Shown: positions 1-6,374 of the stretch, piece after piece | Numbering within the stretch: position 1 is the first letter of the stretch | Layout: each line of letters starts with the position of its first letter | Assembly: GCA_017467985.1 (NCBI GenBank) | Contig: JAFUJY010000015.1 | Coordinates: forward strand, 1-7,781 | DNA: 7,781 nt | Direction: 5' to 3' | DNA from: Bacillota bacterium | GTDB taxonomy: Bacteria > Bacillota > Clostridia > Lachnospirales > Bianqueaceae | Notes under the pieces: generated by a model | Database searches by the model: none | Told to the model about the DNA's origin: nothing | What the model saw: the letters and a program-made list of their open reading frames with translations, nothing else | Position numbers and translations under genes: made by a program

Positions 1-761
1 GGTGCCGGCGATACCCACATAAAGGTCTCAGCATTTTCTGCCAGCAAATCATACTGGCTGGCACGCTCAAAAATAAAGATGCGGCGGTCAATGTTGTCAG
101 GCAGCTCCTCTTTTACAACTTTGGCCATGGACAGAGAGGGGACATAGGGGTCTGCGTGGGCAATCTCAATATAATCGGTGAGATCATCAAATGTAATCTG
201 TTCCTTTTGTGCCAGCGGATTATTTTTACTCATAATCAGCTGGTAGGTGAATTCAGCCACCATTTCATATGCCAGCCCCTTTTCCTCCAGCATGGTTTTG
301 AAGTATTTGTCATAGTTTTCGGCGTAACGGATGATTCCCAGTTTGTAATCATGGTTTAAAATGTTGTTGATGGTCCGCTGGGAATTGGTTTCTTTATAAA
401 AAATCTCGGCGGCGTCCTGGGTCAAAGTCTTAGAAAACTGAACAAACGCCTCGGAAATATAACAGGCTCTGGGGACGGAGATGGAGAACTTTTGTTTCTT
501 GGCTGCGCCATCCCTATACATCTTCTCCACCTGCTCGATCTGGCTCAAAATGCCGCGGGCATAGTTCATAAACTCTTCGCCCTCCGCTGTCAGCGACATA
601 CCCTTGGTGGTTCGCTCAAAAATCACAATACCCAGGTCCGTCTCCAACTCTTTGATGGAACGGCTGATATTAGGCTGTGCCACATATAAGTTTTCCGACG
701 CCTTACTAAGAGATCCGGCCTTAGCCACCTCTACCGCATATTTCACATGCAAAATGTTCAT
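1..761 (-). CDS. LysR-family transcriptional regulator (C-terminus cut by window edge)
   Basis: A transcription factor expected to bind DNA as a tetramer and switch the divergent operon in response to a small-molecule co-inducer. The 253 codons present have no stop and run off the left edge; LysR proteins are usually near 300 residues, so about 40-50 are missing. Residues 1-60 form the winged helix-turn-helix: it opens MNILHVKYAVEVAKAGSLSK, continues with ASENLYVAQPNISRSIKELE and then has the G-IVIFERTTKGMSLTAEGE wing, all classic for the family. Residues 61-90 are the linker helix. From about 92 (KFSISVPRAC) the periplasmic-binding-protein-like effector domain begins. I chose the ATG at 761: its family-typical MNIL start and a GAGGTG Shine-Dalgarno 6 bases upstream beat the in-frame ATG at 767, which overlaps that site. 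The effector cannot be read from sequence. The family call is very sure; the target operon is inferred from divergence. Confidence 0.95.
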   Translation of the reverse strand, partial: MNILHVKYAVEVAKAGSLSKASENLYVAQPNISRSIKELETDLGIVIFERTTKGMSLTAEGEEFMNYARGILSQIEQVEKMYRDGAAKKQKFSISVPRACYISEAFVQFSKTLTQDAAEIFYKETNSQRTINNILNHDYKLGIIRYAENYDKYFKTMLEEKGLAYEMVAEFTYQLIMSKNNPLAQKEQITFDDLTDYIEIAHADPYVPSLSMAKVVKEELPDNIDRRIFIFERASQYDLLAENAETFMWVSPA

Positions 762-782
762 ATTCATCACCTCACCCTTGAT

Positions 783-811
783 AGTATACCACATTTTTTC
801 AATTATTCCAA
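783..811 (-). promoter_or_regulatory. Promoter of the LysR gene
   Basis: On the minus strand there is a -35 TTGGAA (811-806), a 17-base spacer and a -10 TATACT (788-783). A TGG directly before the -10 makes it an extended -10. The expected start point is near 776, leaving a leader of only about 15 bases that just holds the Shine-Dalgarno. Spacing and position are ideal. No experimental support is available from sequence alone. Confidence 0.75.
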
Positions 812-820
812 CCTTTTTGT

Positions 821-843
821 CGCAATAGTTTCACCCTATTACG
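821..843. promoter_or_regulatory. Probable LysR operator (ATAG-N7-CTAT dyad)
   Basis: The core inverted repeat is AATAG (824-828) and CTATT (836-840) around seven bases. Flanking CG/CG pairs at 821-822 and 842-843 extend the dyad with one mismatch. It contains the T-N11-A pattern (T826, A838) of LysR-type boxes and resembles the ATAC-N7-GTAT form described for BenM/CatM. Its centre at 832 lies about 57 bases upstream of both predicted start sites (near 776 and 890), the usual distance for the LysR recognition site. Binding by the neighbouring regulator is inferred. Confidence 0.65.
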
Positions 844-854
844 GCACATTCTTA

Positions 855-883
855 TTGATTCTACCCACATTTTGTGCTATACT
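855..883 (+). promoter_or_regulatory. Promoter of the symporter-peptidase-MATE-FliB operon
   Basis: A -35 TTGATT (855-860), a 17-base spacer and a -10 TATACT (878-883) preceded by TGC (875-877) give an extended -10 promoter. The predicted start is near 890, about 30 bases before the ATG at 920. Two small dyads overlap it: CACA-TTT-TGTG (866-876), which includes the TG of the extended -10, and TTGT-CGTA-ACAA (883-894), which covers the likely start site. Either could be a second regulator contact or the LysR activation site. Confidence 0.72.
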
Positions 884-919
884 TGTCGTAACAATTTTTT
901 ACGAAAGTGAGCGAGATAT

Positions 920-2296
920 ATGAGCAGCAAAACCAATATCCCCCGTATCGGCTTTATGGAGAAATTAGGTTTTTGTACCTTTTCTTCTGCCAGCAATGTA
1001 GTATTTAATTTTAAGGATCTGTTTTATTTGTTCTTCCTGACCAACGTCCTGGGCATCCAGATTGGTCACGCAGGCATCATCCTGGCCATCGGCATTGTCT
1101 GGGATGCAATCAATGACCCGCTGGTGGGTTACTGGGCGGTCAATCACCAGTTTAAGAACGGCGAAAAGGCTCGGCCTTTTGCCCTGTGGTGTGCCATCCC
1201 CTGGGCACTCAGCGTGGTTTTGATGTTTACCAGCTTCGATGTGGCATATGGCCTGAAGATGTGCATCGCTGTCACGATTTATTTCCTGTTCGAATTGTTT
1301 AACACCTTCGCAGCCATCCCCTATAACAGCATGGGTGCACTGGCAACCAATGTGGATGCGGATCGTCGAGCCATCAACGTTGCCCGTAATCTGGGTGGAT
1401 GTATCGGATCCGCTATCGGTTCCGTTGCCCTGTACCCGCTGCTGGGATTATTTGGCGGCTTAGACGCCAAGGGTAATGTAACAGCTGATCAGGCTGGCCG
1501 CAACGCCTTTTTCTACGCAGCAATGGTGATGGGTGCCATCTGCATCATCGGCAGTCTGGTACATTATTTCACTACCAAGGAGCGTATTAAGCAGGAGGCC
1601 GAGGACGAGTCCCGTCTGGGCATCCTGCAGGTATTCAAGATGCTTTTCAGCTGCCGTTCCTGGGTCATGAACACCCTTTATATCATCTGCTACGGCATTT
1701 TGAATCTGCTGATCATGAGTACTATCAACTATTATGCCACATATGTGCTGGGCTCCGCTGCAGCTGCCACGCCTATTCTGGCCGTATTCCTGGTTGCATC
1801 TGTGATTGCCACCTTCGTGTCCATCCCTGTGGATAAGGCTCTGGGCCGCAGAAAGACTATGATCCTGGGTTCTGTCATTTATATGGTAGGTAAGATCTGG
1901 TTTATTCTGGATCCCTATTCTATGGGAGCCATCTATGTAAACGGTATCACCGTTGCTTTTGCCATGGCATTTGCTTTTGTATTGTTCAATACCAATCGTA
2001 ATAATATTTCTGACCTGATCGAATGGCAGAGCGGCCGCCGCATCGACACACTGGTGTCTACCTGCGATAACCTGGCCAGTAAGCTGGCAAAGGCCGGCGC
2101 CAACCTGCTGATGACCGGCGCTCTGGCAGCCGCTGGTTTTAATGCGGACCTGACCTCCCAGCCCCAGGCTGCTATCAACACCCTGAATGCCCTGCTGGGC
2201 TGGATCCCCTGTATTGTCGCAGCCGTTATGCTGGTCATCGCCATTTCCCATCCTATTGAAAAGGAAATGGCCGCCATGCGTGCTGGCAAAAAGTGA
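920..2296 (+). CDS. GPH-family (MelB-like) cation symporter
   Basis: An inner-membrane secondary transporter of the glycoside-pentoside-hexuronide:cation symporter branch of the major facilitator superfamily, 458 residues with about 12 hydrophobic segments, the usual size. Family marks are WDAINDPLVGYW (61-72) in the second helix, the basic loop GEKARPFALW (81-90), and IPYNSMGALATNVDADRR (133-150). MelB sodium-site aspartates 55 and 59 match D62 and D66. The position matching MelB Asp124 (before IPY) is Ala132, and the Arg three before the first Asp is Ile59, so coupling or substrate may differ from sugar transporters. It is the first gene of the LysR-controlled operon; the next gene is a peptidase, which argues for a peptide or conjugated amino-acid substrate rather than a plain sugar. 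The start has a modest AGTGAGCGAG ribosome site. Family call is sure; substrate is unknown. Confidence 0.9.
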   Translation: MSSKTNIPRIGFMEKLGFCTFSSASNVVFNFKDLFYLFFLTNVLGIQIGHAGIILAIGIVWDAINDPLVGYWAVNHQFKNGEKARPFALWCAIPWALSVVLMFTSFDVAYGLKMCIAVTIYFLFELFNTFAAIPYNSMGALATNVDADRRAINVARNLGGCIGSAIGSVALYPLLGLFGGLDAKGNVTADQAGRNAFFYAAMVMGAICIIGSLVHYFTTKERIKQEAEDESRLGILQVFKMLFSCRSWVMNTLYIICYGILNLLIMSTINYYATYVLGSAAAATPILAVFLVASVIATFVSIPVDKALGRRKTMILGSVIYMVGKIWFILDPYSMGAIYVNGITVAFAMAFAFVLFNTNRNNISDLIEWQSGRRIDTLVSTCDNLASKLAKAGANLLMTGALAAAGFNADLTSQPQAAINTLNALLGWIPCIVAAVMLVIAISHPIEKEMAAMRAGKK

Positions 2297-2305
2297 GGCT
2301 GACCG

Positions 2306-3631
2306 ATGAACACTTTAGAATTATACGCCCACAAGCTGGGAGAAATGGTGCGGATCCCCACGGTTTCCAAGAGGGAGGATGAGGATCTGAGCCTGTTTTA
2401 CCAGCTGCACAATAAAATGCAAGAATTATACCCATTGCTGCACCAGCATCTGGAAAAGACGATTCTGAACGGAACTCTCCTGTATCACTGGACTGGCAGC
2501 GATCCTGAACGCCGGCCGATTTTATTTATGGGCCACCAGGACGTGGTCCCCGCCTCGGATGAGGGTTGGTACGTACCAGCCTACAGCGGGCAGGTGGTGG
2601 ATGGCAATTTATACGGCCGCGGAGCTCTGGACTGTAAAAGTACCATGTTCGTGGAACTGCAGGCGGTGGAAGAACTGCTGGCAGAGGGTTTTACGCCCCC
2701 TTGCGATGTGTATCTGGTATATTCTATTAATGAAGAAACCGGCGGGGACGGCACAGCCGCCGCTGTCCGTTACCTGCAGACGAAGGGAATCCGGCTGGCA
2801 CTGGTGATCGATGAGGGCGGCGCTGTCATTGATAAAGCTGTGGATGGCATGGACCGCCCCTACGCCGTGATCGGTATCACCGAAAAGGGCTATATGGATG
2901 TGAAAATCACCGCTCGCGGCAAGGGCGGGCACAGCAGTACGCCTCCCAAAGGTACCCCCGCTGCCCGACTTTTTGCCTTTGCCAGCGAAATTGAACAAAA
3001 ACGGCCTTTTGCGAAAAAGCTGCTGCCGGAGGTTAAGGAAATGTTCGCCGCCATGGCACCTTCTTTTCCTCAGCCGTTGCGTTTTGTCCTGGGTAATCTA
3101 TGGTTGTTCAAGCCGCTGGTCATGGCTTTGATGCCCAAGATTTCGCCCTTCGGCGAGGCTGTCATGGCCACTACCTGCTGTTTTACCATGATGAAAGGAT
3201 CGGATGCTGCCAATGTGATTCCTAAGGAGCCTTGGCTGGTGGCCAATCTGCGTACCAGCGTGCATCAGGGCTGCGATGCTTCACTGGCAGTTTTGCAGAA
3301 GTATGCCGACAAATATGATCTGGAGCTGGAAGTGCTGATGCGGCGGGATGCCTCCCCCGTGTCCAACATCCATTCTCCGGAATACGCCTATGTGGTGGAT
3401 TGTATTCACAAACAATTCCCCGACGTGGGCGTGGCGCCTTATATTATCATGGGTGGCACGGACTGCCGCCATTTCCATGCGCTGACAGAAAATGCCCTGC
3501 GGTTTGCGCCGGTGCGAATGACTTCTGCTCAGTCTGCCAGCTGTCACGGTGTCAACGAAAATGTAACGGTTTCTGCCCTGGCAGAGGGTGTAGAGTTCTT
3601 CAAAATGTTTTTAAAGGGGTATCAGTTGTAA
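2306..3631 (+). CDS. M20-family zinc metallopeptidase (carboxypeptidase S / PM20D1-like)
   Basis: A 441-residue di-zinc hydrolase that probably cleaves the amide bond of a dipeptide or N-acyl amino acid in the cytosol; no signal peptide is seen. All key M20 residues are visible: GHQDVVP (H77 metal ligand, D79), GRGALDCK (bridging D109), NEETGG (catalytic E143, ligand E144), VIDEGG (D169), the GHSSTPP start of the lid domain (H209) and CHGVNE (H414) near the end. The lid domain spans roughly 195-320. The long form with D-E-G at 169-171 and the GGTDCRHF stretch (383-390) resembles the CPS1/PM20D1 branch more than bacterial DapE or PepT, although that sub-assignment is by eye. It starts nine bases after the symporter stop; an AGTGAGG ribosome site overlaps that stop codon, so translation is probably coupled. 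The pairing suggests import then hydrolysis of the same substrate. Confidence 0.92.
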   Translation: MNTLELYAHKLGEMVRIPTVSKREDEDLSLFYQLHNKMQELYPLLHQHLEKTILNGTLLYHWTGSDPERRPILFMGHQDVVPASDEGWYVPAYSGQVVDGNLYGRGALDCKSTMFVELQAVEELLAEGFTPPCDVYLVYSINEETGGDGTAAAVRYLQTKGIRLALVIDEGGAVIDKAVDGMDRPYAVIGITEKGYMDVKITARGKGGHSSTPPKGTPAARLFAFASEIEQKRPFAKKLLPEVKEMFAAMAPSFPQPLRFVLGNLWLFKPLVMALMPKISPFGEAVMATTCCFTMMKGSDAANVIPKEPWLVANLRTSVHQGCDASLAVLQKYADKYDLELEVLMRRDASPVSNIHSPEYAYVVDCIHKQFPDVGVAPYIIMGGTDCRHFHALTENALRFAPVRMTSAQSASCHGVNENVTVSALAEGVEFFKMFLKGYQL

Positions 3632-3632
3632 A

Positions 3633-5000
3633 ATGCAAAAGTTATTTATAAAGGACAAAAAATTCTATACAAATGTGGCCAAGATTGCCATTCCCATTGC
3701 GCTGCAGGGTCTGATCACCACCGGCGTAAATATGATGGATACCATTATGGTGGGCGCCGTGGGCGAAACCCAGCTGTCCGCCGTTTCCCTGGCCAACCAG
3801 TTTATCAACATTTTCCACATTTTCTGTATGGGTATCGGTATGGGCGCCTCCGTTTTGGTTGCCAGATACTTTGGTATGAAGGATAACAAGTCGCTGAAAA
3901 ACACCATTACCATCATGCTGCGTCTGGTACTGGCCATGTCCGTCCTGTTTTGTGTCGCAACCATTGCCATGCCGGAACAGATCATGCGGATCTACACCGT
4001 GGAGGATGGCATCATCACTTATGGTATCGAGTACCTGGAATGGTCCGTGGTAACCTATTTCCTGTTGGGTCTGTCCCTCACCTGTACCATCGTCCTGCGA
4101 AATGTGAATCAGGTAAAGATCCCGCTGTATACCTCTATCGGCGCATTCTTCATCAATGTGGGTGCCAACTATATCTTTATTTTTGGTAAGTTTGGCGCGC
4201 CCCGCATGGAAGTGGCCGGTGCGGCGTTGGGTACACTGATTGCCAGAATCTTTGAATTCACGATTATCTGCGGATACCTGCTGGTAAAGGATAAGAATAT
4301 CGGATTCCGCATCAAGAATCTGTTTGACCCCGTGGGCAAACTGTGGAAGGAATATATCCGTATCAGCATTCCTGTTTTGGTCAGCGATGGCATCCTGGCA
4401 CTGGGCAACAACTCCGTGGCCATGGTCATCGGCCGTCTGGGAGAAAGTTTTGTAGCAGCCAACGCGGTTACCGCCGTGTCCCAGCAGCTGAGTTCGGTTA
4501 TGATTCAGGGATTCTCCCAAGCCGGTGCCATTGTCACCGGCTATACCCTGGGCGAAGGCAACCGAGAAAAAGCCCATCAGCAAGGTTACGCCTTCCTCGG
4601 GCTGGGAATCGTATTCGGATTTATCGCAGCGGGCATTATTACTTTGATCAGCGAGCCGATGATTTCGGCGTATAATCTGTCAGCTGAGACGCAGGCCATC
4701 GCCCACGAGCTGATGCTTTCTATCAGCTTGATCATTGTTTTCCAGGCCACCAACAGCATCATGACCAAGGGTGTGCTGCGTGGCGGCGGCGATACCAAAG
4801 TCCTCATGCTGGCAGATAATATTTTCCTGTGGGCGGCATCTATCCCCCTGGGCATCCTGGCCGGCCTGGTACTGCACCTGCCCGCCTTCTGGATTTACTT
4901 TTTCCTGAAGATCGACCAGGTGCTGAAGGCCATTTGGTGTGTGATCCGCCTGCGCAGCGGCAAATGGATCAAGAAAATCAAGTCCTCTTCGGAGCTGTGA
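3633..5000 (+). CDS. MATE-family multidrug / cation antiporter
   Basis: A 455-residue inner-membrane exporter of the multidrug and toxin extrusion family, expected to have 12 helices in two bundles and to use a sodium or proton gradient. Family marks are the N-terminal AIPIALQGLITTGVNMMDTIMVG stretch (helix 1, D36), GVGASVL-like GMGASVLVARYFG (70-81), NVGANYIFIFGKFGAP followed by VAGAALGTLIAR (175-205), GEGNREKA (307-314) between the two late helices, and VLRGGGDTK (381-389). Length is normal and no frame break is seen. The start lies one base after the peptidase stop; AAAGGGG at 3613-3619 is the likely ribosome site with a long 13-base spacer, so coupling to upstream translation is likely. 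The substrate cannot be inferred; in context it may expel a toxic conjugate or a product of the M20 reaction. Confidence 0.93.
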   Translation: MQKLFIKDKKFYTNVAKIAIPIALQGLITTGVNMMDTIMVGAVGETQLSAVSLANQFINIFHIFCMGIGMGASVLVARYFGMKDNKSLKNTITIMLRLVLAMSVLFCVATIAMPEQIMRIYTVEDGIITYGIEYLEWSVVTYFLLGLSLTCTIVLRNVNQVKIPLYTSIGAFFINVGANYIFIFGKFGAPRMEVAGAALGTLIARIFEFTIICGYLLVKDKNIGFRIKNLFDPVGKLWKEYIRISIPVLVSDGILALGNNSVAMVIGRLGESFVAANAVTAVSQQLSSVMIQGFSQAGAIVTGYTLGEGNREKAHQQGYAFLGLGIVFGFIAAGIITLISEPMISAYNLSAETQAIAHELMLSISLIIVFQATNSIMTKGVLRGGGDTKVLMLADNIFLWAASIPLGILAGLVLHLPAFWIYFFLKIDQVLKAIWCVIRLRSGKWIKKIKSSSEL

Positions 5001-5002
5001 TC

Positions 5003-5908
5003 ATGCAGTATGTTTTCCCCGATTATTATAAGGATTTTCATTGTATCGCTGACCGGTGCCAGCACAACTGCTGCATCGGCTGGGAGATCGATATCGATGA
5101 AGAAAAAGCAGAGTTTTATCGTTCCCAGCCGGCGATACGGGAGAACATCTGCTGGGAAAACCCGCCCCACTTTATCCTGGGCGAAAATGAACGATGTCCA
5201 TTTTTGACGGACAAAAATCTGTGCCAGCTGATTATCCGTTACGGCGAAGAATCCCTGTGTGGCATCTGCGCTGACCATCCTCGCTTTCGCAATGAACTGC
5301 CGGGACGGGTGGAGGTCGGTCTGGGACTGGCCTGCGAAGAGGCCGCCCGGCTGATACTGGGCCGCCGAAAACCCATGCAGCTGTTAGATGCCAGCAATTC
5401 TGAAGATGAAATCATTCAGCTGCGAGATGAAATCCTAATGGTGCTGCAGGACCAGCAACTGGGCGTCCCCCAGCGGGTACAAAAAATGCTGGCCATGTGC
5501 CAGACGGAAATCCCCCATATGGACTGGGAAGAATGGATTGACCTGCTCCTCTCCCTGGAGCGACTGGACCCGGCATGGACGGACCTGCTGTTGAGCGTAC
5601 AATGTCTGCCGGATAATCTGGCAGCCTTTGATGGGTATATGGCAGGCCGCCAGCATGAATACCAGCAGTTTTTGGTCTATTTGATCTACCGCCACTTCGC
5701 CAACGCCTGTGACTGGGAAGATGCTGCCAGCCGCGCATTATTTGCCGGTTATTCCTACCAGCTGCTGCGGGCAATGGGCGCTGCCATCTGGCAGAACACA
5801 GGTGCCTTTACATTTGAGCAACAGGTGGAGCTGGCACGAATGTTTTCAGCGGAGATCGAATACTCCGACGAAAATCTGGATATTATTTTAGATGAACTGA
5901 CATTCTAA
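5003..5908 (+). CDS. FliB-like (flagellin lysine-N-methylase family) cysteine-rich protein
   Basis: A 301-residue cytosolic protein with the cysteine pattern of the FliB lysine-N-methylase family: C14, C19 and C23-C24 in CQHNCCIGWEIDID, C65 in RCPFL, C74, then LCGICADHPR (C86, C89) and C111 in LACEEAARLIL. These cysteines probably bind metal or an iron-sulfur cluster. In Salmonella, FliB is required for methylating surface lysines of flagellin; whether that applies here is unknown. The C-terminal SAEIEYSDENLDIIL resembles clostridial members. It is about 100 residues shorter than Salmonella FliB (about 400 as I recall), with both ends intact, so this looks like a short subfamily rather than a truncation. 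An ATG at 4829 would give a longer reading frame, but it lies inside the MATE gene and lacks family similarity; GGAG at 4991-4994 fits the ATG at 5003. No flagellar genes are nearby. Confidence 0.82.
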   Translation: MQYVFPDYYKDFHCIADRCQHNCCIGWEIDIDEEKAEFYRSQPAIRENICWENPPHFILGENERCPFLTDKNLCQLIIRYGEESLCGICADHPRFRNELPGRVEVGLGLACEEAARLILGRRKPMQLLDASNSEDEIIQLRDEILMVLQDQQLGVPQRVQKMLAMCQTEIPHMDWEEWIDLLLSLERLDPAWTDLLLSVQCLPDNLAAFDGYMAGRQHEYQQFLVYLIYRHFANACDWEDAASRALFAGYSYQLLRAMGAAIWQNTGAFTFEQQVELARMFSAEIEYSDENLDIILDELTF

Positions 5909-5936
5909 TCTCAAACAGAATGTCAGTTTTTTGTTA
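5895..5936 (+). terminator. Intrinsic terminator closing the four-gene operon
   Basis: A perfect 12-base-pair stem, AACTGACATTCT (5895-5906) with AGAATGTCAGTT (5917-5928), a 10-base loop and a run of six T (5927-5932), then GTT. The left arm is formed by the last codons of the FliB-like gene, and its TAA stop (5906-5908) sits at the stem-loop junction. The stem is AT-rich but long. Confidence 0.9.
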
Positions 5937-5941
5937 TTTTC

Positions 5942-5971
5942 TTGACAGGTCCGTCCCCTTTGTGTTACTAT
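5942..5971 (+). promoter_or_regulatory. Promoter of the GntR-ABC operon
   Basis: A consensus -35 TTGACA (5942-5947), an 18-base spacer and a -10 TACTAT (5966-5971) with a TG at 5963-5964 (extended -10). The start is expected near 5978. It lies immediately after the preceding terminator, which supports an independent transcript. A leader of about 38 bases precedes the GntR start. Confidence 0.78.
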
Positions 5972-5978
5972 ATTAGTA
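5966..5978. promoter_or_regulatory. Probable GntR (YtrA-type) operator over the -10
   Basis: A perfect 13-base palindrome, TACTA-TAT-TAGTA, covers the -10 and reaches the predicted start site. YtrA-type regulators usually repress their own ABC operon by binding a palindrome at the promoter, so occupation here would block RNA polymerase. The assignment to the adjacent regulator is inferred. Confidence 0.6.
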
Positions 5979-6015
5979 CAAAGATGCGTTTTAAAATAAA
6001 GAAGGGAGTGATTTG

Positions 6016-6363
6016 ATGGCTTGGCATTTGGATTCGAACCGGCCGATCTATCTGCAACTGCAGGAAGAATTGGAACTACGGATCATTTCAGGGTATTACC
6101 CGTCAGGTACACAGTTGCCAACCGTACGGGATCTTGCCCACGAAGCCGCCGTAAATCCAAACACTATGCAGCGGGCACTGCAGGAATTAGAACGATTAGA
6201 GCTGGTCTTTGCCCACCGTACCAGCGGCCGCTTTGTCACCGAGGACAAAGAGATGATACACCAGCTGCGTCTGCGACTGGCTAAGGAGCAGGTTGCAGCG
6301 TTTTTAGAAAGAATATATAAGCTGGGGCTCACCAAAGAAGAAGCCCTTGATTTAGTAAGATAG
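6016..6363 (+). CDS. GntR-family transcriptional regulator, YtrA subfamily
   Basis: A 115-residue DNA-binding repressor. Residues 1-75 are the GntR winged helix-turn-helix: RPIYLQLQEELELRIISGYY, then PSGTQLPTVRDLAHEAAVNPNTMQRALQELERL and the wing R-TSGRFVTED. The remaining 40 residues form only a short helical tail for dimerisation. That absence of a ligand domain, plus the following ABC genes, defines the YtrA type. I chose the ATG at 6016 because GGGAG at 6004-6008 then has a 7-base spacer; an adjacent TTG codon at 6013 is in frame but sits too close. It is the first gene of its operon and ends 11 bases before the ATPase gene. Known relatives repress their own exporter operon and respond to cell-wall-active compounds; the inducer here is unknown. 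Confidence 0.93.
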   Translation: MAWHLDSNRPIYLQLQEELELRIISGYYPSGTQLPTVRDLAHEAAVNPNTMQRALQELERLELVFAHRTSGRFVTEDKEMIHQLRLRLAKEQVAAFLERIYKLGLTKEEALDLVR

Positions 6364-6374
6364 GAGGGAAATCC

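Noticed and set aside
156..828. Three short plus-strand open frames at the left end
   Set aside because: They are shadows of the LysR gene, which reads without a stop on the minus strand with a clear helix-turn-helix.
762..919. A riboswitch, attenuator or small RNA in the LysR/symporter intergenic region
   Set aside because: The region is AT-rich with only short dyads and two promoters; the leader before the symporter is about 30 bases, too short for a riboswitch.
1460..2251. A 263-residue open frame on the minus strand opposite the symporter
   Set aside because: Same antisense pattern of low-complexity polar residues, no recognisable motif, and fully inside a well-supported gene.
3642..4583. 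A 313-residue open frame on the minus strand opposite the MATE gene
   Set aside because: Composition is rich in His, Gln, Gly and Asp, as expected from the antisense of a membrane protein gene; there is no ribosome site or domain, and the MATE gene on the other strand is unambiguous.
4829..5002. Upstream in-frame extension of the FliB-like gene starting at an ATG at 4829
   Set aside because: The extra 58 residues lie inside the MATE gene in another frame, are proline- and arginine-rich with no family similarity, and the ATG at 5003 has a well-placed GGAG site and a family-typical start.
5969..5974. TATATT as the -10 of the GntR promoter
   Set aside because: It would be 21 bases from the TTGACA -35, too far; TACTAT at 5966 with an upstream TG fits better.
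6013..6015. TTG as the start of the GntR gene
   Set aside because: It is only four bases from the GGGAG site, while the next codon is an ATG at the ideal distance.
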